Assembly (NCBI GenBank): GCA_023935145.1
Contig: CM043702.1
Span: 77,345,320 to 77,409,319, forward strand
DNA: 64,000 nucleotides
Source: Bretschneidera sinensis
Lineage: Eukaryota; Streptophyta; Magnoliopsida; Brassicales; Akaniaceae
Direction of reading: 5' to 3'
Shown here: positions 55,011-64,000 of the stretch, piece by piece
Layout of the letters: the number at the start of each line of letters is the position of its first letter
Position numbering within the stretch: the first letter of the stretch is position 1
Made by a program: the position numbers and the translations under genes
The notes under the pieces: generated by a model
Database searches by the model: none
The model's input: only the letters and a program-made list of their open reading frames with translations
What the model was told of the DNA's origin: nothing

Positions 55011-55841
55011 TGTTGGGAAAAATACCCACTGTCAACAATTAATCATGTACCACAATTCCATCCAAAGAGCACAAATTAAATATAATAACCACTAAGCATA
55101 GTGCGGAATAAAAATAACAAGCGCCATGTAAAGCAATAAACAAATAACACGGGAATTTACGTGTAAAACCCTCCAGTGTAGAGGAAAAAAACGAGGCAAA
55201 AATAACTCCACTATGTAAATACTGATTACAAAGTTTATATCCCAAGTTTATGCCGAAACTTGAGACCCATAACAATTTCAAAATAATACAAAATTATCTC
55301 TCTAAGAAAATACCACTATTGTACCAACTACTGGAATCTGAGATGTCTATGTGCTTCACCAATATCAGACACCATGATAGGAACTGCAAACCTTGAGTAT
55401 CTTGATTCTTCGTGATCAAACACTCTAAACTATACCCTAAAGAAAAAAAAAACCCCAAACTGTTATAATATTTTTCTCTTTTACTTTCCTAATGAAAGAA
55501 TAAAAAAAAAATATTTAAGTTCTCTATTGCTCACTCTCGGCTGAAACAGAAATCTCTTAACCTTTTTTTTTTCCTCATAACCATTTTTTTTTCTCTTCCT
55601 ATGTCTTCACAATCTATATCCACTCAATATATATAGCACCACTACAATAGTCTTCAAGTCAAATTCGAAATTTGTGTCCTACAAGAAAAGAACTAGCGGC
55701 CATTCCTTCTCTCATATTTCTATTAGGTGAACAATTGCAAACTTGTGAGCACGTGGCCCACTAGGTACCATACAAATTAATGTTGCAAATTTTTTTCATT
55801 CTTTTTTTCTTTGCATGGGCTAGACCAAACCTAGCCCAATA
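55011..55841 (-). repeat. 3' LTR of copia C
   Basis: TGTTGGGAAAAATACCCAC to CTAGCCCAATA (expected end CCCAACA). On the minus strand a TATATATTGAG sequence lies at about 55638-55628. The minus-strand purine tract GCCTAGAGGGGGACAT borders it at 55842-55857. Confidence 0.85.
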
Positions 55842-57260
55842 ATGTCCCCCTCTAGGCCATAAGGGAGAGAACTGCAATGCGACTCACTTGGATCCATCCT
55901 GACCATTGTCGAGAAAAACTGAAGCTTTCCTCTAGGAACAACCTTTGTCATCATGTTAGTGACATTTTTATCTATGTTAATCTTCTCTAGCTTCAGTAAC
56001 TGTTTTTCAATCACCTTAGGTTCCAATGGTATCTTACCTCGATGTGTTACATACATGAATGATACATATTATTTTTTCTTAGATCCATAACACTCTGACT
56101 GTCACCAAAAACCACATTTTTGTTTCTTCAAATCCAATTTTTTACAGAAAACTCAGCATCCAAAGCAGCTCTTTCCCTGCTTCGTTCGCTACAATGTAAT
56201 CAACCCCATTCGTTGATAAGGCAACACACTTTTGTAGTCTTGATTTCCATAAGATAGCTCCTCCCGTGAAAGTGAACAAAAACCCGTTGTAGACTTTCTA
56301 GTATCAAGATCACCTACCATATCTGAATCTGTATTCCCCTCAAGAAGTGGTTTTAAACTCCCAAAACTCAAACACAACTTGGTGGTACCTTTAAGATATC
56401 TCAAGATCCACTTTACTACTTCCTAGTGACTTTTGCCTGGATTAGCCAAAACTATGCTAACCACACCAATAACATGAGCAATTTATGGTTGCCTGCAAAC
56501 CATAACATACATCAAGCTACCGACTACAGAGAAGTAAGGAACTATTGACATCTTTTTACCTTTTTTTCCTCTGTTGATGGAAACGATTTCTTACTCAACT
56601 TAAAGTTGTAGCCACAATTTTCAAGTATTCCCTCAACATACTTTTCTAGTGATAACAAAAACTTTCTCGCTTTTATATCATGAAAATTCTGCATTCCCAA
56701 AATTTGTCTCGTTGGTCCGAGTCCTTCATATCAAAGGACTTAAAAAATTCATCTTTCAACTTACCAATCATCTTAGCATCTTGTTCCACAATCAACATAC
56801 AGTAGAAGGATAATAAAGTTACGATCAGGGAATTTCTTGACATATACACAAAGATCTACAACCATCCTATAGTAACAATGTGCACATAAATGAATCAAAC
56901 TTCTTGTACCACTGTCTTGGATACTGTTTTAATCCATATAAACTTTTTTACAGCCTACAAACCATGTTCTCTTTCCCTTTCACTTCAAAAACTTCTGGTT
57001 GAACCATATAAATCTCTTCATGCAAATCACTATGAAGAAACATTTTCTTTACATCTAACTGCTCAAGCTTAAGATTCAAACTAGCAACCAAACCAAGTAT
57101 AACTCGAATAGAACTCAGTTTTACCACTAGAGAGAAAATTTCATCAAAGTTTAGGTTGAACACCCACTTGTCCCTCAGTTCTTTTCTATCTTTAGGAAGA
57201 TCAACCAATTCATAAGTATTATTCTTTTCTAAAGAACCTATTTCTTCCCTCATTGCTTTA
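55842..57260 (-). pseudogene. Copia C reverse transcriptase and RNase H
   Basis: Minus strand from 57253: MREEIGSLEKNNTYELVDLP, KDRKELRDKWVFNLNFDEIF, SLVVKLSSIRVILGL, LEQLDVKKMFLHSDLHEEIY. Between KWVF and DEIFS about 24 residues of the family (the KARLVVKG part) are missing. The middle is heavily decayed (56430-56900). RNase H is readable as MRYLKGTTKLCLSFG, GNTDSDMVGDLDTRKSTTGF at 56404-56270, then ELSYGNQDYKSVLPYQRM, and the end IEKQLLKLEKINIDKNVTNM, MTKVVPRGKLQF at 56000-55910. The AF-LHG motif is changed to MFLHS. Confidence 0.85.
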
Positions 57261-58180
57261 ATCCAACAATCTTTTTATGGATATGACTGCACTTCTTGGA
57301 AGCTCTTTGGCTCCCCCTCATCAGTAAGAAAGATATACTTAGAACTAGGGTACCTAATTGACTATTGATGCTCTCTAGCATACCTTCTCAACTGAGGCCC
57401 TACAATCTCCAGTGCGTAGGGCTACTCCCTTACTCAACATACTCTGTATCATGCATAACATCATCATCAACTGTCATTAGCTCCTCACTACCTATATGTT
57501 ATTCTTCATGTATCCCTACTTCAATTATGGCACTTTCAGAAAGAGTAGGATCTGGTACATAGCTTTCAACCCTGCCTGTACCATGTTGCGTTTTCTCACT
57601 ATTCTCAATGTCAACCAAAGTTTCATTTTCATTGAAGAAAACATCTTTGCTTTTGATAATCTCCTTCTTTTCTAGATCCCATAACTTGTAACCAAACTCA
57701 GCATCCGCATAACCAACAAACGCACAAGCAACTACTTTGTCATCAAGTTTTAACCTCTTCTCCTTGAGTAGGTATGCAAAAGCTTTGCAAACAAATACCT
57801 TCAAGTGAGAATAAGAACCATCTTTTCCTGACCAAACTCTTTCTGGAATGTCAAAACCCAAAGGAGTGGATGGAGATCTGTTAATTACGTAGCAAGTTGT
57901 ACAAACTGCTTCACTCCAAAATAGCTTAGGTAGCTTAGCTATTATGAGCATGCATCTAACTCTTACTGTAATGGTACTATTTATTCTCTCAACCACACCA
58001 TTATATTGTGGGCTACTAGGAACTATCATCTCATGCCTGTTGCTAAACTGTGAATAATGATCTGTAAAGTCATTGGAGGTATACTCTCCACCTTTGTCAA
58101 TACGGAGACACTATTGATTCCCTGTCTCTCTCTCTCCACCATAGCATGAAACTTCTGAAAATATTGAAATACTTATCTTT
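57261..58180 (-). pseudogene. Copia C integrase C-terminal part
   Basis: A 176-codon minus-strand frame (58029-57499): SSPQYNGVVERINSTITVRV holds the catalytic Glu, then FWSEAVCTTCYVINRSPSTP, HLKVFVCKAFAYLLKEKRLK, CAFVGYADAEFGYKLWDLEK and IIKSKDVFFNE. The second catalytic Asp region near 58040-58110 is degraded (TKVESIPPMTL-like reading). Below 57499 the linker to reverse transcriptase has no clear motif until a trace of REYTRRQVW-like sequence. Confidence 0.87.
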
Positions 58181-58640
58181 TGTTCTTTAACAAATAAACC
58201 CACACATTTCGTGAAGCATCATCAATAAAAGTAACAAAATATCTATTTCCACCCAAAGAGTCTACTTCAATGGGACCATATATATCCGAATATACCAATT
58301 CTAATTTCTTTTGTTTTCTTTTAGATGACTTACTAAAAGAAACTTTATGATACTTATCAAATAAACAATAATCACATGGGTTCAAAGATATACCTTTGGA
58401 GGAAGGAATTAGGGACCTTATAGCCAAAATCTGTAACCCTTTCTCACTCATATGCGCCAGCCTCTTATGCCACAAATTTGGAGAAGCATCATCTTTAACT
58501 GCTTTCAGCTCATTACCATACACTTTCACATCGTCTTGTATAAGGTGCACCACATCTTTCCTATGGTGACTAATGATCTCTAGGTCAGTTTCCACCTTCC
58601 ATTATAGAAGTAGTGCTTATACCATTCTTGATCTAAGACA
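58173..58640 (-). pseudogene. Copia C pre-integrase and integrase start
   Basis: Minus strand from 58595: LWHKRLAHMSEKGLQILAIR, NPCDYCLFDKYHKVSF, KLELVYSDIYGPIEVDSLGG and NRYFVTFIDDASRNVWVYLL. This contains the pre-integrase zinc site (H, H, C, C) and the first catalytic Asp (YSDIYGP). The frame is continuous over 140 codons. Confidence 0.9.
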
Positions 58641-59250
58641 CAAGTAGAAATTACATTGAGACCCAATTCAAGAACATCACACATTCTTCAAAGTCATAGT
58701 GCACCCAACAACTATCTGTATGTGTACATAACCAATCCCCACAATTGGAGAATAACTTGAGTTACCCATCTTTATTGTACCAAAGTCTCTTGTTCTGTAC
58801 GTTGGAAAGAAATCTTGATGTAGAATACAATGATAAGAAGTTGCTGAGTTAACCACCTAATCAATACCAGAATCTCCAACATGATTGCTCTCTTCAAACT
58901 CACAAGTAAGTAACACAACTTTTTTTGTTATTTGAAACAATTGTTGTAGTGTTCTTGTCATTGGTCTTCCTCGGATTCTTCCCATCTTATTGTTCCTATT
59001 TCCAAACCCAACAACTTCTCTTCATATGATTCAGTTTGTTATAGTGATAATATTTCACCTTATCTCTGGATTTATCATGATCTTTAGGATCTCTACTTTT
59101 ACTTCTTCCCATGTTTTCTGTGACAAGAGCTTGACCATTATTTGTGCTCAAATCTTTTCTACGAGTCTCCTCGTTGAATATATTAGCTTTCACTGTAGAC
59201 AAATTGAGCATACCATTCGGAGCAAAGTTACTAAGTGAAACTACTAAAGT
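58641..59250 (-). pseudogene. Copia C zinc knuckle and protease remnant
   Basis: Minus strand 59211-58996: NLSTVKANIFNEETRRKDLS, then basic SKSRDPKDHDKSRDKVKYYH and YNKLNHMKRSCW. The knuckle pattern would be YYCxKxxHxKRxCW, and both first Cys positions are now Tyr or His. The protease is only traced around 58850-58890 (WVVNSATSYH-like in changing frames). Confidence 0.75.
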
Positions 59251-59736
59251 CTCTCAAATATCAGGCAAAGTACCCAAAAGAAAAAGTGCTTGTAACTCAT
59301 CATCTAACACTATTTTCATTGTATACAATTGGTTCACAAGATCCTGAAAATCATTCAAGTGTTCGGTAATGGAGAGTTTATCCTTATACTTCAAAGTCAC
59401 AAGCTTTCTCATCACAAAAGCTTTGTTATGAGTTGTCTTTTTTTCATAAAGTGTCTCTAATTTATCCCAAACAGATTTGGCATTTGTCTCTTTGGCCACA
59501 TGATAGAACACACTAAGATTCACCCACTGTATGATGGCACCAACTATTTTCCTATTCATTCTTTCCCATTCTTTATTGATCTTGTCCTCCAGCTTGGCTT
59601 CATCACCCTCAATGGGATCATACCGATCTTTACAATAGAGGTAATCTTCTACCTTCGATTTCCATACCGAATAATTAAAAGCTATCAATAAAATCATAAT
59701 ACTAGATTTTTCATCTTTGTTGACCAACACAAGCAA
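59251..59736 (-). pseudogene. gag: Copia C gag
   Basis: A 160-codon minus-strand frame: AFNYSVWKSKVEDYLYCKDR, YDPIEGDEAKLEDKINKEWE, NAKSVWDKLETLYEKKTTHN, KAFVMRKLVTLKYKDKLSIT, EHLNDFQDLVNQLYTMKIVL and DDELQALFLLGTLPDI. This is the UBN2-type copia gag without internal stops; the start of the protein lies a little upstream of the first Met shown. Confidence 0.9.
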
Positions 59737-59738
59737 CT

Positions 59739-59753
59739 AAAGCTCAAATACCA
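59739..59753 (-). other. Primer binding site of copia C, altered
   Basis: The minus strand reads TGGTATTTGAGCTTT, two changes from the tRNA-iMet site of copia A and B. Confidence 0.8.
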
Positions 59754-59755
59754 CT

Positions 59756-60490
59756 TGTTAGAAAAAATACCCACCATCAACAAATAATCAAGTACCACAA
59801 TTCCAACTAAAGATCACATAATAAATATAATAACCACCATGTCCAATGCGAAAATAAAAATAACAAGCACCAAATAAAGCAACAAGTCAAGAACACATGA
59901 GTTTAATTGAAAAGCCCTATAATGTATAGGGAGAAAACCAAGTGGAAAAAATAACTCCACTATATAAATAATAATTACAAAGTTTATATCCCAAGTTTAT
60001 GTCCAAACTTGAGACCCATAACAATTTGGTAATAATACAAAATTACCTTTTTAAGGAAAAACCACAATTACACTACAAACCACTAAAATCTGAGAAGTCT
60101 CCATGCTTCACCAAAATCAAACACCATGATAAGAATTGCAAACCATTAGTAGCTTGATTCTCCATGATCAAACACTTTGAAAAATACACTAGAGAAAAAA
60201 CCCAATATTGTTACACTATTTTTCTCTCTTTTATTATCCCTCATTCTTTGAATCACTTTACTTTTTACGGGTTCTCTTTATTAAAACTATCACTCACTTC
60301 TCTAAAATTTCATATTCCACACTCAATCATATCATTACTCGACTTTCTCATTGAACTCTTATAAGAATTGGCAGTTCACTCTTTGCTTATAAACAATCAA
60401 GGTGTTTTCCTTAACATCTTGAGTACCACCGTGCTTAATTTAAAGGCTTGCCAATTTAAACTTCTTATGTTATAGCTTTCTTGGTCCTTA
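59756..60490 (-). repeat. 5' LTR of copia C, outer end diverged
   Basis: TGTTAGAAAAAATACCCACC and the next 450 bases follow the 3' LTR closely. From about 60240 the match becomes patchy, and the terminal AACCTAGCCCAA part is absent, so the outer edge (60440-60490) is an estimate. Confidence 0.7.
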
Positions 60491-60493
60491 GCA

Positions 60494-60494
<1 letters not shown>

Positions 60495-60528
<34 letters not shown>
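60495..60528. repeat. (CA)n microsatellite
   Basis: About 17 CA units directly beside the estimated edge of copia C. Confidence 0.95.
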
Positions 60529-60532
<4 letters not shown>

Positions 60533-62452
60533 TATATATCAACTTATCACAATTAAAATTTTTACCCATCCCACTTAAATCTTTGTCATCTCAATTTTGC
60601 CCTCTTTTCCATCATTGTAATTTATAACATTATTGTCATTACATTACTCCTCGAGGTTTTAAGAACATATATTTAATCATCAGTTATATGTTTTCCCTTC
60701 TTACAACTCACTACCCTACACTCCTCCCATCCACCCTCCTAATCCCACAAACAACACCACCTACTTTATTCATAGAAATTTTTACTATCATTACCGAAAC
60801 TAAATTACCTCAATTTTGATCTATTAAGCAAAAATATTTTTACAAAACCACTTTACTCTTTAACTAACCTTTACATCATTTCGTTTATAAAATCATATTA
60901 TCACCAATCTTTATCTTCCTCTACTTCTTTATAAGTATTAGAATCTTTATCTTACCCTTTTCAAGTTATTGTTTATCATTCCATCTTCTACTCATCGTAA
61001 TTTTTATCATTACTAGTGATTCACATTTCATTCACAATTAATTTACATAACTTTGCTCATTTGAAAATTTTAAATTTTCTGGAAAATCAACCAAATAACA
61101 CTTTCAACATCTCAATTTTATCAAGCACTATCATTTCCCATACGGTTACCTCTACTAGCTTAATCATCATTGATAATATCCTCAGCAGTTATTCAACATA
61201 TATGGTCTATAGTCTTTACAGCCTTCCAAAAGTATCTTAACCCTTAGCTTTTGCTCACACTTTAATACTCTCTTCCTAACGTACACAGTTAGTAAAAACT
61301 TCACAAGTTCTTTCAATTACTTATCTATATCACAATCACCACTAATTGGCCTCTTAAAAACTAATTACTTACTCACTGTATACATAGTCTTGAAAATTTA
61401 ATGTTCTCTTCTTTCCATTTTAAACTCCATCAATTCTAATCCTCTAAGTTAGATTTTGAGTTTACTGTGATTTACAAAGTTTGATTTTTCTCTAATTATC
61501 TCCTTTACCAAACCATTTTCCACGTTGTTCATCTTTGATAACATTCTTCAAATTTCCACTAAACTCATAAGCTAAGTACTTTATTCTTCATGATTTTCAT
61601 TAAATTCATTAACAAAAAAAAAAACAAAACTTTATCACTATGCAATAGTAAAAAAAAAAAAATCACATTTAGTCATCCTTGATCAAAACTCTAACTCACC
61701 TAACAAATACTTATCCAATTCTTCTTGGCCTCACATCCAACCCTTACTTCTTTTTGTAAGAATCATTCTAACACTTTTATACCTTGTTAGACTCTTAATC
61801 TTCCATAATATATCCCATTAAGACCTTTATTAAATCAATCACCTTTAAAGTTAATCACGCATCTCAAACCTTCACTAATTACCATTCTTTCCTTTTATTC
61901 AAACTACAACAAGATCAAAATCGCTTAGCAACTTCCACATTTTACACTATATCAACTCATTAATTTTTATCTCTTACCAGTTTTAAACTTGTACCTCATA
62001 ACATAAATCTCCAAATAAATTAATACTCTTGGGCTTACAAGAACCAATCCTTTATCCAATCACCTTCTAAAGTCTTTCATAAGAATTCTCAAGTTTTAGA
62101 AGAAATTTCACCACTGTCCCTTGATTTACACCCCATCACAATTGAGTTTAATTAAGATTCAACATACTAATCCTCTTACAATTTCATATAACAATCTTCA
62201 TCCTCAATGACCTCAATATAAATGTAATAATTCAACTCACTACTATAATCATATGATCCCAATCAATTACTTGAGTTACTCTAATTATGCCCACGAAAAT
62301 GTTGTAGAGCCTGACACCTTAATTGGAATATTTAAATCACGGGGTTGTACTTTGACACAAAATTGGTTTATAAGATGACTTTGAGATTTAATTTAAATTC
62401 TTATGAAAATGTAAAGGGGAGAGTAGAAGTTGTAATTTAAACAAGGACAAGT
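60529..62452. other. Strand-asymmetric pyrimidine-rich tract, no gene
   Basis: The plus strand is strikingly poor in G for nearly 1.8 kb, with many CTT, TCA and ACC words; the asymmetry ends near 62280. No long frame or domain is seen on either strand. A frame of 74 codons at 61016-61240 is not convincing. Near 62302, TGTAGAGCCTGACACC looks like an LTR terminus but has no partner. Confidence 0.4.
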
Positions 62453-62474
62453 GTAGCGACCGCTCTTTCCTTCC

Positions 62475-62478
<4 letters not shown>

Positions 62479-62519
<41 letters not shown>
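62479..62519. repeat. (TA)n microsatellite
   Basis: About 20 TA units, just inside the probable LTR. Confidence 0.95.
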
Positions 62520-62521
<2 letters not shown>

Positions 62522-63951
62522 CAATGAAATAATAACAAATTTATTTATCTTAGACACTTATATGAATTATTAATTGAGGAGTAATTTAATCATAAAGTGA
62601 ATAGAAGTACTTAAGTGAAGACTTTCTTATAAAAAAATTAGTAGGAACATTTGGTTTTTAATACAAAAAGCTAAGAAAAACAATGAAAGGTATGCAATTT
62701 AAATAAAGAAGAAAATGAAGGGTAAAGGGGTAAAAGACTTAACTTAGTGGTACTATATAAAAGCAAAGACTTAGAGATTCAACAAAAATCTATCATTTCT
62801 TCCTCTAGAAGGCTCATGTAGTAGAGAGAGATAGAAGGCACAAAGCTTGTCTTTCATTTTAGGGAAAACCCATTTTTTTCCTAATATTCTTTTAGCTCAC
62901 TCCCTCAAGCCACAAGTTCACTTGCCTTCGAACTTAACAAAACACTTACTGCCAACTAGGGGAGAAGTCCAGGTTGGGAGGTGAGGTGCCATGAGCAAGG
63001 AGAGGTAGCATGTGGGGTACATACACCAGACAGGGTTTCCAATTTTCTTTGGTTTCTTGGTTGTTTTCGCTAAGGATTTGAGATATAATCATCTTCTAAT
63101 CTATTTAAAGATAAAATAGACTTTAAAAAGTTGAATATTTAACTTTGTATAAGATGATTTGGGTTTAATTTGATGGTTTTTGAGTTATGTGAAGTTAGAG
63201 TGTGATGTTAATGGGAGATTTGAGTAAATCTTGAATTATAGAAAGAAATAATTAAAGTTTATGTTTGGTTATTGTTAAAAGTATAAATTTAAATTTATGA
63301 AAGTATAAGGATTGATGAATTTGGATGGTTTTCTTTGAATTAGAGGAATTTTTTTAGTGAATCTAGTTTAGGTAGGAAATTTTAAGCAGAAAGTTTAGAA
63401 AAGAAGAAATTTTGGAAGTCAAGGAAACAAATCATTTTAGTTAATCTTGAAACTTAACAATAGTATGCTTTCTTGTAAATTAACCTTAAAAAAAATATAT
63501 TAGTGAGTTGAAATTATTGTCTTGAGACATAGACTTAAATTTGATAGAAAAGAAAATTTGAATAAAGAAAAGTAAGCTAAAACCTATAATTTTAGAATGA
63601 TTGATTGCTATTATACATAAGATTGAATTAAGACTTATAAGAGTACTAAGAAGAAAAAGGGACAAAAACTTTTGGTATAGTTGGTAGCTTTACTTAATTT
63701 AAGTAATAACATGATATAGATGGATGTGAATTATGACCATATATTTTATTCTTGTATACTAAATGATATAATCCTTAGATGTGGTTGGAGAACATGCTAA
63801 GGGCAAGAAAATATCTCAAAATTAGTTTTCGGTACATCAAAAGTGAGTTTCACCATACTTTTAGTAAACATAATAAATTGTACAATGAAAACGAAAGGTT
63901 AAAAACGTATAAACTTGAATGATAATGGTAATACAAATAATATAAACAAGT

Positions 63952-63953
<2 letters not shown>

Positions 63954-64000
<47 letters not shown>
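63954..64000. repeat. (AT)n microsatellite at the window end
   Basis: At least 23 AT units, continuing beyond the window. Confidence 0.95.

Larger units (their letters stand above)
55011..60490 (-). mobile_element. Copia element C (minus strand)
   Basis: Order on the minus strand: LTR (from about 60490 to 59756), primer site, gag, knuckle, pre-integrase, integrase, reverse transcriptase, RNase H, polypurine tract, LTR (55841-55011). It is a different family from A and B. The RNase H end NMMTKVVPRGKLQF resembles the TNT1-like part of copia. The 5' LTR outer end is diverged and its edge is uncertain, so no target duplication could be read. All genes are broken. Confidence 0.85.
62453..64000 (+). 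repeat. Probable LTR start, running off the window
   Basis: TGTAGCGACCGCTC looks like the start of a gypsy LTR and follows a purine-rich tract (AAAGGGGAGAGTAGAAG at about 62414-62430). A TATATAAAAG box lies at about 62754-62763, with a leader containing gagagagat words. No coding sequence is seen up to the window end. The second copy needed for proof is not in the window. Confidence 0.4.

Noticed and set aside
60164..61240. Small frames in the pyrimidine-rich tract
   Set aside because: Skewed composition removes stop codons by chance; no motifs are present.

Overview
This is nuclear DNA from a flowering plant, probably a dicot, and almost all of it is decayed mobile DNA. Plant type is inferred from the families present: gypsy elements with a tRNA-Asp type primer site and long 3' non-coding tracts (Athila-like), a chromovirus, several copia elements, an intron-bearing PIF/Harbinger transposon, a plant Ptta/En/Spm-type transposase and an L1-type LINE. 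I recognise no intact host gene, tRNA, rRNA or CRISPR array. Every coding region I can name is broken by stops, frameshifts or deletions, and many of the stops fit C-to-T or G-to-A change.

Layout. 1-7490: a gypsy-type coding remnant (634-1262) is interrupted by a partial Athila-like element (LTR 1263-2568, primer site, partial gag to 3500). Next come a decayed Ptta/En/Spm transposase with a recognisable intron (4490-5730) and unassigned sequence. 7491-37790: two related copia elements, A and B, lie head-to-tail on the minus strand. Three members of one Athila-like gypsy family have inserted into them, all on the plus strand. Gypsy 2 (8825-19248) sits in the copia A RNase H region. A solo LTR (23612-24942) sits in a copia B LTR. 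Gypsy 3 (26780-33772, target duplication AACCT) sits in the copia B reverse transcriptase.

37791-46100: a pair of diverged direct repeats (possibly LTR remnants of a non-coding element), an L1 reverse-transcriptase fragment on the minus strand, and a PIF/Harbinger transposon with its DDE transposase and a Myb/SANT-like second gene. 46101-54595: a chromovirus with two LTRs of about 2.2 kb whose integrase core has been deleted. 55011 to about 60490: copia C on the minus strand. 60530-64000: a strand-asymmetric pyrimidine-rich tract, then what looks like the start of another LTR running off the window, with AT microsatellites.

How the parts relate. The middle 30 kb is a nested record of insertion: copia first, gypsy later, then internal deletion and LTR-LTR recombination. 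The least expected signal is a shared promoter layout. Gypsy and copia LTRs that are otherwise unrelated both carry 150-200 bp arrays of short CG-rich words (GCCGCGGCC and relatives) just upstream of the TATA box, and the same words recur inside gypsy 2.
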